A stretch of 41,799 bases of DNA from Trueperella sp. Lineage in GTDB: Bacteria > Actinomycetota > Actinomycetes > Actinomycetales > Actinomycetaceae. Positions 22,807-30,123 of the stretch are shown here, piece after piece (position 1 is the stretch's first letter; each line of letters starts with the position of its first letter). The notes beneath the pieces are model-generated. The model had not been told where the DNA came from. It saw only the letters and a list, made by a program, of their open reading frames with translations, and did no database searches. The stretch covers positions 1 to 41,799 of the forward strand of contig JALEWQ010000018.1 of NCBI GenBank assembly GCA_022783305.1, read 5' to 3'. The translations under genes and the position numbers were made by a program.

Positions 22807-23925
22807 TCACCCTTCCGTGGAGGGGCCGCCCTCCGCGGTGCCCGCGCCCGCCTCGGCCTTGTCTTCGGCCGAGCCGATGATCTCCTCGAGCGCGATGGAG
22901 CGCGAGGATGAGGTGAGGATCGCCCGCACATCCTCGAGGTAGGACTGGAGGGAGTTGCGCTGTTCGCGCAGGGAGGCCACGTGCTCCTCGGCTGACTTAC
23001 GCTCGCCGTCGGCCGCGCTCTGCGCGGCGGCGCGGATGCGGTCGGCCTCCTCCCGGGCGGCCTCCACGATGGCGGCGGCCTCCTGGCGCGCCTTGGTGAG
23101 GATGTCGGCGGCTTCGGTGTTCGAGCTGCTCGTGAGCTCGTCGGCGCGGTGGGTGGCCTCGACCACGCGGGCCTCGGCGTCCTGCGCCTCGTGCTCGGCG
23201 GCCTGGACCATTGCCTCGGCACGGGCGCGCAACTCGGCGGCCTTCTCGTTGAGCTCGCGGGCGGACTCGGCGGCCTTGGCCGCGATGTCGTTCTCCGCAT
23301 CAGCCCGCATCTTCGCCACCTCCTGGGCGACTTTGGAGCGTAGCTTCGTCATTTCTTCTTCCGTCTGGGCCCGCAGCGTGGCGGCCTCGTGCTCGACCTC
23401 GGAGCGCAGGGCGGAGGTGTCCTTGTCGGCGAGGGTGCGCAGTCGGGTGGCCTCACGTTCGGCGGAGGAGACCATCTCGTTGGCGGTGCGGCGCGTGGTC
23501 TCGGACAGGGTGGCCGCTTCGGCCTCGGCCTTGGTGCGCATGGTGGTGGCCTCCTGCTGAGCGCGCTCGAGGGTCTTCTGGCTGTCGGATTCGGCGCTGT
23601 TACGCAGCTGGGCGGCGCGAGCCTTGGCGTCGGAGACCAGCGTGGCGGCGTCCTGACGGGCGCGCATCATGAGGTCGAGTGCCTGCTCCTCGGTGGAACG
23701 CAGGAGGCGTTCGACCCGCGAGCCGAGGCCCGAATAGGACGGGCGCTCGTTTTCCCGCAGCGCGTCCTGAGCCTCGGTCAGCTCGGCCGAGAGCTGGAGG
23801 ATCTGCGCGTCGAGGCGGGAGACGTGATCCCGCGTCTGCTCCAGGCTCGTTTCCAGCTGGGACACTCGTTCGTCGACCTGCGCGCGGTCGTATCCGCGCA
23901 TGACGACTGGAAATTGGTCGGTCAC
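22807..23925 (-). CDS. DivIVA-domain coiled-coil protein (FilP/Scy-like)
   Basis: A 372-residue protein that is almost entirely coiled coil. The N-terminus (FPVVMRGYDRAQVDERVSQLE) matches the DivIVA membrane-curvature-sensing segment. Then follow long heptad stretches rich in Ala, Glu, Arg and Lys (about 25-55 and 70-345) and a short acidic disordered tail. In Actinomycetota such proteins (DivIVA/Wag31, FilP, Scy) organise polar growth and the cytoskeleton; some relatives are misnamed cellulose-binding proteins. It is longer than a standard DivIVA here and probably a paralogue. The start at 23925 is preceded on the minus strand by the sequence AAGGAGCC, a good ribosome-binding site. Confidence 0.85.
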   Translation of the reverse strand: MTDQFPVVMRGYDRAQVDERVSQLETSLEQTRDHVSRLDAQILQLSAELTEAQDALRENERPSYSGLGSRVERLLRSTEEQALDLMMRARQDAATLVSDAKARAAQLRNSAESDSQKTLERAQQEATTMRTKAEAEAATLSETTRRTANEMVSSAEREATRLRTLADKDTSALRSEVEHEAATLRAQTEEEMTKLRSKVAQEVAKMRADAENDIAAKAAESARELNEKAAELRARAEAMVQAAEHEAQDAEARVVEATHRADELTSSSNTEAADILTKARQEAAAIVEAAREEADRIRAAAQSAADGERKSAEEHVASLREQRNSLQSYLEDVRAILTSSSRSIALEEIIGSAEDKAEAGAGTAEGGPSTEG

Positions 23926-23987
23926 ATTGGCTCCTTGATCGGTTTTCTCTCCCTACAGCGTAGTGCCACCGCGCCGTCGAGTCACTC

Positions 23988-24017
23988 ACACTACGATGAT
24001 TTTATTACCTATGTCAG
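23988..24017 (-). promoter_or_regulatory. Probable promoter of the DivIVA-like gene
   Basis: On the minus strand CTGACA (24012-24017) is a 5/6 -35 match and TAGTGT (23988-23993) a TANNNT -10, separated by 18 bases. The leader to the start at 23925 is about 55-60 bases. The surrounding 143-base divergent gap is unusually AT-rich for this genome, as expected for promoters in both directions. Confidence 0.5.
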
Positions 24018-24068
24018 GATAGTGTTACACAATTGTTATCAATGACTACTGGATGCTGAGGAACTGGT

Positions 24069-25130
24069 ATGAAACGGATTGGGGGCCTGCTTCTGGTCAT
24101 CCTGGGCTTGGCGGTGGCTGGCTTCGGCGTCTTCCGGGCGGCCACGGCTGAGGATTCGGCCGTCGTGTCGGTGACGGTTCCGGGTGGCGAGTCGCAGTTC
24201 ATTTACACCGCGCCTGGCGTTCTGTCGCTGGTTGACGACGCGGTGAGCGTGACCCTTGAGGGCAAGGGCACCGTCCAGTGGGCGTTGGCGACGACGCTCG
24301 ACGCCCAGGCCTACATCGGCGATGCGCCGGCTACGGAGGTGACGGGCCTACAGACGTGGCAGGCCGCGACGTCGGAGACCGTTGCCGGCACTGAGGAAGC
24401 CCGCGCCGCGATTGATGAGGCTGCGGCCGGGGAGGGTGGCTTCACGATCACCGGCTCTGACCTGTGGCTCGAATCCGGTTCGGGGGAGGGCAGTGCGGAG
24501 GTCGATCTGAGCCCGGATACGCGCTTCCAGCAGTCCCTCATCGCGACGACGTCGACCGGACAGGCTCCGGACCTGACGCTCACGTGGAAGCGCTCCTTGA
24601 CCACCACGAACCCGGTGCCGATCATCGCGATCGGTGTGCTGGCGTTCCTCATCGGGGTGCTGCTTCTGCTCAGCTACCACCAGGCTCGCCAGGCACGCCG
24701 GAGCGTGGAAAACACCTATCGCGAGCGCCGCGAACGTTCGGAGGCTGAGACGAGCATCATGCCGAGGATCGGCACGCGCGGCCGTTCGGCTGAGTCCGAC
24801 GCGCGTCAGTGCGCGAGTGAGGCGAGCGGCGGTGCGTACGGGGCTGGCATCCTTCCCGCGGCGAACCAGGAGCTACGCGAGCGAGAGTTGAGCGACGCCG
24901 ACCGCGTCGTGCTCCCGTTGGCGGATGAGGAGCCTGAGGAGAGCACCGACGACGTCGTCGAGCCTGCAGATGCGCCGGCCGAAGACGAGCAGGCGCCCGT
25001 TGGGAGCGAGGAACAAGGGCAGGGCGGTGCCGACCAGACTAAGGGTGCCTCTGCCGATGAGCGCGACTGGCGTTCGCTATGGAATTTCAGCTGGGGTACC
25101 CCGTTCCAGAAGGGAGACGAGGATGCGTAA
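24069..25130 (+). CDS. Membrane protein of unknown function with long acidic tail
   Basis: Not recognised. The 353-residue protein has an N-terminal hydrophobic helix (about 5-23), an extracytoplasmic domain of about 155 residues (24-180) with beta-rich, Gly/Thr-rich sequence, a second hydrophobic helix (about 183-202), then a basic stretch (HQARQARRSVENTYRERRER) that marks the cytoplasmic side, and a long, probably disordered tail rich in Glu, Asp, Ala and Gln. The tail ends in WRSLWNFSWGTPF, which could be a short binding motif. It overlaps the next gene, a lipoprotein, by eight bases. Both are likely to work in the envelope. Confidence 0.72.
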   Translation: MKRIGGLLLVILGLAVAGFGVFRAATAEDSAVVSVTVPGGESQFIYTAPGVLSLVDDAVSVTLEGKGTVQWALATTLDAQAYIGDAPATEVTGLQTWQAATSETVAGTEEARAAIDEAAAGEGGFTITGSDLWLESGSGEGSAEVDLSPDTRFQQSLIATTSTGQAPDLTLTWKRSLTTTNPVPIIAIGVLAFLIGVLLLLSYHQARQARRSVENTYRERRERSEAETSIMPRIGTRGRSAESDARQCASEASGGAYGAGILPAANQELRERELSDADRVVLPLADEEPEESTDDVVEPADAPAEDEQAPVGSEEQGQGGADQTKGASADERDWRSLWNFSWGTPFQKGDEDA

Positions 25131-26148
25131 GGCGGTGGCGGCGGTGGCCGTGTTGACGCTGCTGGGCGGCTGTACGAGTGAGGCGGCGATCCCGAGCCCG
25201 ACGAGCGGGAATGCCGCGCAGGTCCTGGTGCCGGATGCGAGGTATGCACAGATTGCGGCGGTAGCCGAAGAAGGGGTCGCCGCGGCGGATGCGAGCCTGA
25301 ACGCGGACGACCTCGGCTCGCGCATGGGCGGGCCGGCCAAGACCTACCGCACGGCGCAGCTTAAGCTTGAGTCGCTGCTGGGCGATTCCTATAGCCTCGA
25401 CCCGTTGCTGGTTGACGCGAACGCGACACCGGTGTCCTCGGGCACGGCTTTCCCGCGCACGATGATGACGGTGGTTCCCCCGCGCGACGGAAAGAATCTG
25501 ACGTCGCTGTCGGTGTGGAGCCAGGACTCGGCGCGCGGCAACTACTACCTGTGGGGCGACGTGTCGTTGTTCCCCGGTGTGGATGCGCCCACGATCGTCT
25601 CGCAACTGAACGACGTCGTGGGCTTCCCGAACGTCGACGCCGCGGACTATGCGGTGGACCCGAACGAGGTGCTGGCCGCCTATGTGGCCTATAACGGCAC
25701 TCGCACCCAGCAGTCGATCGCATTCGAGGCTGAGGATCCACTCTTCCGGCAGATCGCCAACCAGCAGGACACGTTCGTTCAATCCTTGGGCGACCTGGGC
25801 ACTGCCGCCACGGACTTCTCCGTGGGGGAGGCGGGCCTGCGCGGTGTTTCCACCGATAACGGCGGCCTGGTGATCGTGGGGGAGATGCGCTATTCGATCC
25901 GCATCACGAAAACGGCCGACGGCGCGAAGCTGCGCATCGGTGGGCAGATCGGCGCGCTCCACAGCGGCTCCGGGGACAACGCCACACTCGAAATCGACTA
26001 CCAGGGCGTGGCGAACTACTCGACGACGGTGGCCTTCTACGTGCCGCCGGCCGGCGCCGATGGGACCGTGCGAGTGATCGGATCCGCCGAACCCACGCTG
26101 ATCAGCGTGGAGAACGTGGCGCAGAACGAGAAGCCGGATCAGGAGTAA
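25123..26148 (+). CDS. Putative lipoprotein, function unknown
   Basis: A 341-residue exported protein. The signal peptide is short and ends in the lipobox LLGGC with C17 as the lipid-carrying residue. The mature part starts with a Ser/Pro/Thr linker and contains no motif I can name; VSLFPGVDAPTIVSQLNDVVGF and the C-terminal beta-rich segment (residues about 225-330) suggest a two-domain extracytoplasmic protein. ATG 25123 is chosen because GGGAGACGAGG precedes it and a lipoprotein signal begins there; the longer open frame is shadow sequence. It overlaps the previous gene and is followed nine bases later by the thioredoxin-TPR gene. Confidence 0.8.
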   Translation: MRKAVAAVAVLTLLGGCTSEAAIPSPTSGNAAQVLVPDARYAQIAAVAEEGVAAADASLNADDLGSRMGGPAKTYRTAQLKLESLLGDSYSLDPLLVDANATPVSSGTAFPRTMMTVVPPRDGKNLTSLSVWSQDSARGNYYLWGDVSLFPGVDAPTIVSQLNDVVGFPNVDAADYAVDPNEVLAAYVAYNGTRTQQSIAFEAEDPLFRQIANQQDTFVQSLGDLGTAATDFSVGEAGLRGVSTDNGGLVIVGEMRYSIRITKTADGAKLRIGGQIGALHSGSGDNATLEIDYQGVANYSTTVAFYVPPAGADGTVRVIGSAEPTLISVENVAQNEKPDQE

Positions 26149-26157
26149 GGAGTAACT

Positions 26158-27066
26158 ATGTCGATGTCTTTGGGCGGCGCCGTTGACCTGTCCGTGTTCA
26201 ACAAACCCGAGCAGCCGCAGGCACCGGGAGAGCCCGTCAGGGGCCCGTGGGTTTTCGACCTGACGGCGCAGGGTTTGCAGGGCGCGGTGACGACGTCGTC
26301 GCAGGTGCCGGTGGTCGTCGTCTTTCACTCGACGCACTCGGAGAACTCGGAGACGCTCGTGTCGATTCTCGAGCGGCTCGTCACCGCAAAGTCCGGCCGG
26401 ATCCAGCTGGCGAAGGTCAGTGTCGACGAGCACGCCGAGGTGGCCCAGTCCTTTGGCGTGTCGGCCGTCCCGGCCGCCGCTGCTCTGCTCCAGGGCCAGC
26501 CTGTCCCACTGTTCCAGGGGATGCCGGAGGAGGCCCAGCTGGAGCAGACCCTCGACAAACTGGTCGAAGCCGCCGCCCAGTACGGAATCAACGGCGTGCT
26601 CGACAACTCGCAGGCTCCCGCCGAGCCCGAGGTTCCCCCGCTTCACCGCGAGGGCCGCGAGGCACTCGAAAAGGGTGACCTCGCCGCCGCGCACGCCGCC
26701 TACACCAAGGCGCTTGCGGAAAACCCCGGCGACGACGAAGCGCAGACAGCTCTGCACCAGGTCGAGCTACTCCAGCGCATCGAGAAGCTGAATCTTTCCG
26801 GCGACGTGTCGAAGGTTGAGGCCGTGCTGCGCGAGGCAGGCGCGGCGCCAGCCACCGACGTCGCGGCGCATTTGAAAGCCGCCGACGTCGAGTTCTCCCT
26901 CCATCGCCCCGACGCCGCCTTCACCCGGCTCATCGAGGTGGTGCGGGCAACGAGCGGGCAGGACCGCGACGCCGCCCGCGAGCGCTTGCTGGCCTACTTC
27001 GACATCCTTGGCCCGTCCCAGGTGGTGACGCAGGCGCGCAAGGCGCTCACCAACGCGCTGTTCTAG
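26158..27066 (+). CDS. Thioredoxin-fold TPR protein (YbbN/CnoX-like) without redox cysteines
   Basis: A 302-residue cytoplasmic protein. Residues about 30-140 form a thioredoxin fold (VPVVVVFHSTHSENSETLVSILERL, cis-Pro region GVSAVPAAAALLQGQ). The usual CxxC site is replaced by HSTHSENS, so it cannot act as a disulfide reductase; no cysteine is visible in the whole protein. Residues about 160-300 contain TPR-like helices (EALEKGDLAAAHAAYTKALA). This arrangement is that of E. coli YbbN/CnoX, a chaperone-like holdase. AGGAGTAA precedes ATG 26158; a second ATG at 26164 is possible. It ends 20 bases from the convergent alpha-glucosidase gene, with no terminator visible. Confidence 0.85.
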   Translation: MSMSLGGAVDLSVFNKPEQPQAPGEPVRGPWVFDLTAQGLQGAVTTSSQVPVVVVFHSTHSENSETLVSILERLVTAKSGRIQLAKVSVDEHAEVAQSFGVSAVPAAAALLQGQPVPLFQGMPEEAQLEQTLDKLVEAAAQYGINGVLDNSQAPAEPEVPPLHREGREALEKGDLAAAHAAYTKALAENPGDDEAQTALHQVELLQRIEKLNLSGDVSKVEAVLREAGAAPATDVAAHLKAADVEFSLHRPDAAFTRLIEVVRATSGQDRDAARERLLAYFDILGPSQVVTQARKALTNALF

Positions 27067-27086
27067 GCGTGAGCGCCCGCGCCCGC

Positions 27087-28742
27087 CTACAGCGTGTACC
27101 ACACCGCCGCGTTCGGCGGCACGGCGCCGGCGAACGGACGGGACTGGACGAGGATCTTCGCGCCGGCCGGCAGCGGGGCCGCCTCGTCGAAGGTACAGAT
27201 CACGTGGACATCCTCCCGCCCGTCGAGGCGGGAGACGTAGTGCAGGTGTCGGCCCTCCTCGGGTTCGCTCAGCTCGGCGCGGGCCATGCCGAGGCGCTTG
27301 CGCTCGGCCAGTAGCGTGCGGAAGAGCGACAGGGTGGAGGCCGGGTCGGCCGCCTGGACGTCGGCGGCGAGCCGGCCGTACTGTTCGGGTTGGGGTAACC
27401 ACGTCTGACCGCTGGGCGAGAAGCCAAAGCCGGGGGCGTCGGCCTGCCACGGCATGGGTATGCGACAGCCGTCGCGTCCGGCCTCCGCCCCCTCCGTGCG
27501 GAAGAAGGCGGGGTCCTCACGCACGGCGTCGTCGAGCGCCATGTGTTCGGGAAGCCCGAGCTCCTCACCCTGGTAGATGTAGCACGAGCCGGGCAACGCG
27601 GCCTGGAGCACGTGCGCCGCGAGCGCGCGGTTGAAGCCTAGCTCGGCGTCCGGTTGGGTGTCGGTGGGGCGGATCCCGTTCGGGCCCTTGCCCGTGACGG
27701 GCAGGCCCATGCGAGAGGCCGCGCGCACGACGTCGTGATTGGAGAGCACCCAGGTGGTGGGCGCTCCGACCGAGTCCATGGCGGACAGGGAGTCGGCGAT
27801 GACGCAACGGTAGGAGTCGACGTCGTAGGGCGCGCACAGGAAGTCGAAGTTGAAAGCCTGGCTCATCTCGTCGGGGCGGACGTAGTTGGCCAGGTCGGTT
27901 AGCTCATCGACCCATGCCTCAGCGACGAGCGCGCGGTCCGGACCGTACTCGTCGAGCACGCTTCGCCACTCGCGGTAGATGTCATGGATGCCGGGGCGGT
28001 TCCAGTGTGGGGGCCGCGGGGCGTCGCCGATCCCGGAGACCATCGCCACCTCGTAGTCCCAGTTGGGTAGCTCGCGGTCTTTGACGAGCCCGTGGGCGAC
28101 ATCGATGCGGAAGCCGTCAACACCGCGGTCGAGCCAGAAGCGCAGGATGTCGCGGAATTCGGCGCGCACGGCTGGGTTGTCCCAGTTGAGGTCGGGCTGG
28201 CTGGAATCGAACAGGTGCAGGTACCACTGCCGGTCATTGGCCCAGGGGGAGCCGGGCGCGTCGGCCCGCTCGCACACCCGCGTCCATGCCGCCTTGCCGA
28301 ACACCGAGCCCCAGTCGTTGGGGATCTCATCGCCGTCGCGGAACCAGTACAGCTCCCGCTCGGGGCCGGAGGGGTTAGCGAGCGCCGCCTGGAACCAGGC
28401 GTGCTGGTCGGAGGTGTGGTTGGGGACCATGTCCACGATGATTCTCAACCCGCGCTCGTGGGCGGCGTCGATGAGCGCCTCGGCGTCGTCGTTCGTGCCG
28501 AACATAGGATCGACCCTGCGGTAGTCGGCGACGTCATAGCCGGCGTCCTTTTGCGGGGAGACGTAGAAGGGGCTGATCCAGACGGCGTCGGCGCCGAGGT
28601 CCTTGAGATAGTCCAGCTTCGAGATGATTGCGCGCAGGTCGCCGATCGCCCCGTCCGAGGAGGCGAAGGAGCGAGGGTAGATCTGGTAGATGACGGCCTC
28701 GCGCCACCACTGGCCGGGGGCGCTTTGAGCGTGAAGGGGCAT
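27087..28742 (-). CDS. GH13 alpha-glucosidase (oligo-1,6-glucosidase/maltase type)
   Basis: Glycoside hydrolase family 13 enzyme that releases glucose from maltodextrins in the cytoplasm; 551 residues, with no signal peptide. The opening WWREAVIYQIYPRSF is typical. Conserved regions are DMVPNHTS, GFRIDVAHG with the nucleophile D214, ALVAEAWVDE with the acid/base E275, and SNHDVVR with the transition-state stabiliser D337. ATG at 28742 follows AAGGACA; the longer upstream frame overlaps the regulator gene in another frame. It lies 32 bases downstream of the LacI-type gene and faces away from malEFG. The locus implies uptake by MalEFG and hydrolysis by this enzyme. Exact linkage specificity (alpha-1,4 or alpha-1,6) is not decided. 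Confidence 0.93.
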   Translation of the reverse strand: MPLHAQSAPGQWWREAVIYQIYPRSFASSDGAIGDLRAIISKLDYLKDLGADAVWISPFYVSPQKDAGYDVADYRRVDPMFGTNDDAEALIDAAHERGLRIIVDMVPNHTSDQHAWFQAALANPSGPERELYWFRDGDEIPNDWGSVFGKAAWTRVCERADAPGSPWANDRQWYLHLFDSSQPDLNWDNPAVRAEFRDILRFWLDRGVDGFRIDVAHGLVKDRELPNWDYEVAMVSGIGDAPRPPHWNRPGIHDIYREWRSVLDEYGPDRALVAEAWVDELTDLANYVRPDEMSQAFNFDFLCAPYDVDSYRCVIADSLSAMDSVGAPTTWVLSNHDVVRAASRMGLPVTGKGPNGIRPTDTQPDAELGFNRALAAHVLQAALPGSCYIYQGEELGLPEHMALDDAVREDPAFFRTEGAEAGRDGCRIPMPWQADAPGFGFSPSGQTWLPQPEQYGRLAADVQAADPASTLSLFRTLLAERKRLGMARAELSEPEEGRHLHYVSRLDGREDVHVICTFDEAAPLPAGAKILVQSRPFAGAVPPNAAVWYTL

Positions 28743-28774
28743 GGGTGTCCTTAAAGGTGTGTTGGCGGGTTGTC

Positions 28775-29779
28775 TTAGTGTCGGCTCGTGGATTCTCGGA
28801 CGATGAGCTCGGGTTCGAACTTCATCTTGCCCACGTTGGCCGGGGTGCCCCCGATCATCGACAAGAGCGTGGAGACGGCGGCCTCCGTCATCGTCTTGAT
28901 CGGCTGGCGCAGCGTGGTCAGCGGTGGGTCGGTGAAGCTGGCGAACGGCGTGTCGTCGTAGCCGACCACCGATACGTCTTGCGGCACCTGAAGCCCGATC
29001 GAGCGGCAGTAGCGGACCACGCCGAGCGCCATGAGGTCCGAGCCACAGATGATCGCGGTGCATCCCGCGCCGATCAGCTGGGAGGCGGCGAACTGGCCGC
29101 CCGAGACGGTGTACAGGGTGTGGATGACGCGCGGCTTTTCGTAGGGTAGTAGCTCGCGCATCGTCTCGAGGTAGGACTCGGTCTTGTCCCGTGAGGGGAA
29201 AAAGCGGATCGGTCCGGAGGCCAAGCCGATCTTCGTGTGACCGAGCGTGATGAGGTGGCGGATCGACTGGCGGACGGCCGAGGTGTCGTCGGCGGAAAAG
29301 TCCGGGTTGGTCAGGGCCGGGTTGGCGCCGTTGATCGTGATGAAGGGAATGCCCAGGTCGCTAATGCGTTCGTAGCGGGCGGTGTTCGCGGTGGAATCGG
29401 CGTGCAGGCCGGAGATGAAGGCGAAGCCGGAGACCTGCTGGCTAATCATGGCATCGACGTAGGAATCCTCGGTGGCCCCGCCGGCCATCTGGGTCCCGAG
29501 CAGGGGAGTGTAACCCTGGAGCGTCATGAGGTTGGCGATCTGCTGGGTGAACAGTGGGAAGACGGGGTTGGTCAACTCGGGGACGATAATGCCGATCTGG
29601 CCGCCGTTGCGTTTGCGTAGCATCTCGGGGCGTTCGTAGCCGAGCAGATCGAGGGCGGCGATGACGGCCTGCCGCGTCTCGGTGGCCACGGAATCCTTGC
29701 CGTTGAGGACGCGGGAGACTGTTGCGGTGGACACCCCTGCCTGTGCAGCGATGTCGGAAAGACGAATCTTACGTGCCAC
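28775..29779 (-). CDS. LacI-family transcriptional regulator of the maltodextrin genes
   Basis: A 334-residue repressor: N-terminal helix-turn-helix and hinge (IRLSDIAAQAGVSTATVSRVLNG, residues 5-27) and a periplasmic-binding-protein-like effector domain (about 60-330; GQIGIIVPELTNPVFPLFTQ, DVSVVGYDDTPFASFTDPPL). It starts with GTG 29779, preceded by TTGGAGATA. It diverges from malE and is followed by the alpha-glucosidase gene, so it most likely represses both sides of the locus and is released by maltose or a maltodextrin. That is inference from context and from MalR-type regulators in Streptomyces. Confidence 0.92.
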   Translation of the reverse strand: MARKIRLSDIAAQAGVSTATVSRVLNGKDSVATETRQAVIAALDLLGYERPEMLRKRNGGQIGIIVPELTNPVFPLFTQQIANLMTLQGYTPLLGTQMAGGATEDSYVDAMISQQVSGFAFISGLHADSTANTARYERISDLGIPFITINGANPALTNPDFSADDTSAVRQSIRHLITLGHTKIGLASGPIRFFPSRDKTESYLETMRELLPYEKPRVIHTLYTVSGGQFAASQLIGAGCTAIICGSDLMALGVVRYCRSIGLQVPQDVSVVGYDDTPFASFTDPPLTTLRQPIKTMTEAAVSTLLSMIGGTPANVGKMKFEPELIVRESTSRH

Positions 29780-29833
29780 GGTATCTCCAAGTCGTCGTTG
29801 ATCTCATAGAGAGCCTAGCGTCTTTTCAAAAAT

Positions 29834-29850
29834 CTTGCTTGATACTTGCA
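29834..29850 (+). promoter_or_regulatory. Paired CTTGC operator-like repeats near the regulator gene
   Basis: CTTGCTTGA (from 29834) and CTTGCATAA (from 29845) are direct repeats spaced 11 bases start to start, about one helical turn. They lie 55-70 bases upstream of the LacI-type gene start. CTTGC(A/T)-type repeats are recalled as binding elements of MalR-like regulators in Streptomyces. Autoregulation is a reasonable inference. Confidence 0.5.
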
Positions 29851-29921
29851 TAAATCGCTGCCCCCGGAAGTGGGTAAACTGCGGAAATGCGCGGTTTTTG
29901 CGGCTTCACGCCTCCGCGATT

Positions 29922-29951
29922 CTTGCATGATGACTGTAAACCCTTGCAAAG
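29922..29951 (+). promoter_or_regulatory. Paired CTTGCA operator-like repeats overlapping the malE -35
   Basis: CTTGCATGA (29922-29930) and CTTGCAAAG (29943-29951) are direct repeats 21 bases apart, two helical turns. The second one coincides with the -35 region of the malE promoter, so a bound regulator would exclude RNA polymerase. Confidence 0.55.
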
Positions 29952-29971
29952 ATCCTTCCGGGACGTATGAT
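29944..29971 (+). promoter_or_regulatory. malE promoter
   Basis: TTGCAA (29944-29949, 4/6 to consensus) and TATGAT (29966-29971, 5/6) with a 16-base spacer. Transcription should start near 29978, giving a leader of about 78 bases. Confidence 0.7.
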
Positions 29972-29997
29972 CAAAGACACGCGGAAGGAAGCGAGCA

Positions 29998-30123
29998 ATG
30001 AAGCTCACCGTTCTGGTTCGTTTCACCGCATCGCAACACTTAAAGAGGAGAGAAAATGCGAAGGAGCATTGCGCTTATCGCGAGCGCCGGCCTAGCGCTG
30101 ACACTGGCCGCCTGTTCAGATAA
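29998..30123 (+). CDS. Possible 41-codon upstream ORF overlapping malE
   Basis: ATG 29998 is preceded by GGAAGGAAG at a normal distance and opens a 41-codon frame (MKLTVLVRFTASQHLKRREN...) that runs across the malE ribosome-binding site and start in another frame and ends at TAA 30121-30123. It lies within the predicted mRNA leader. The peptide resembles nothing I know. It may modulate malE translation, or it may be chance. Confidence 0.35.
   Translation: MKLTVLVRFTASQHLKRRENAKEHCAYRERRPSADTGRLFR

Noticed and set aside
22743..23300. Upstream half of the long open frame that contains the PH-like gene
   Set aside because: It lies inside the DivIVA-like gene in another frame and is an Arg/Pro/Ser-rich shadow; the real start at 22742 has a strong ribosome-binding site.
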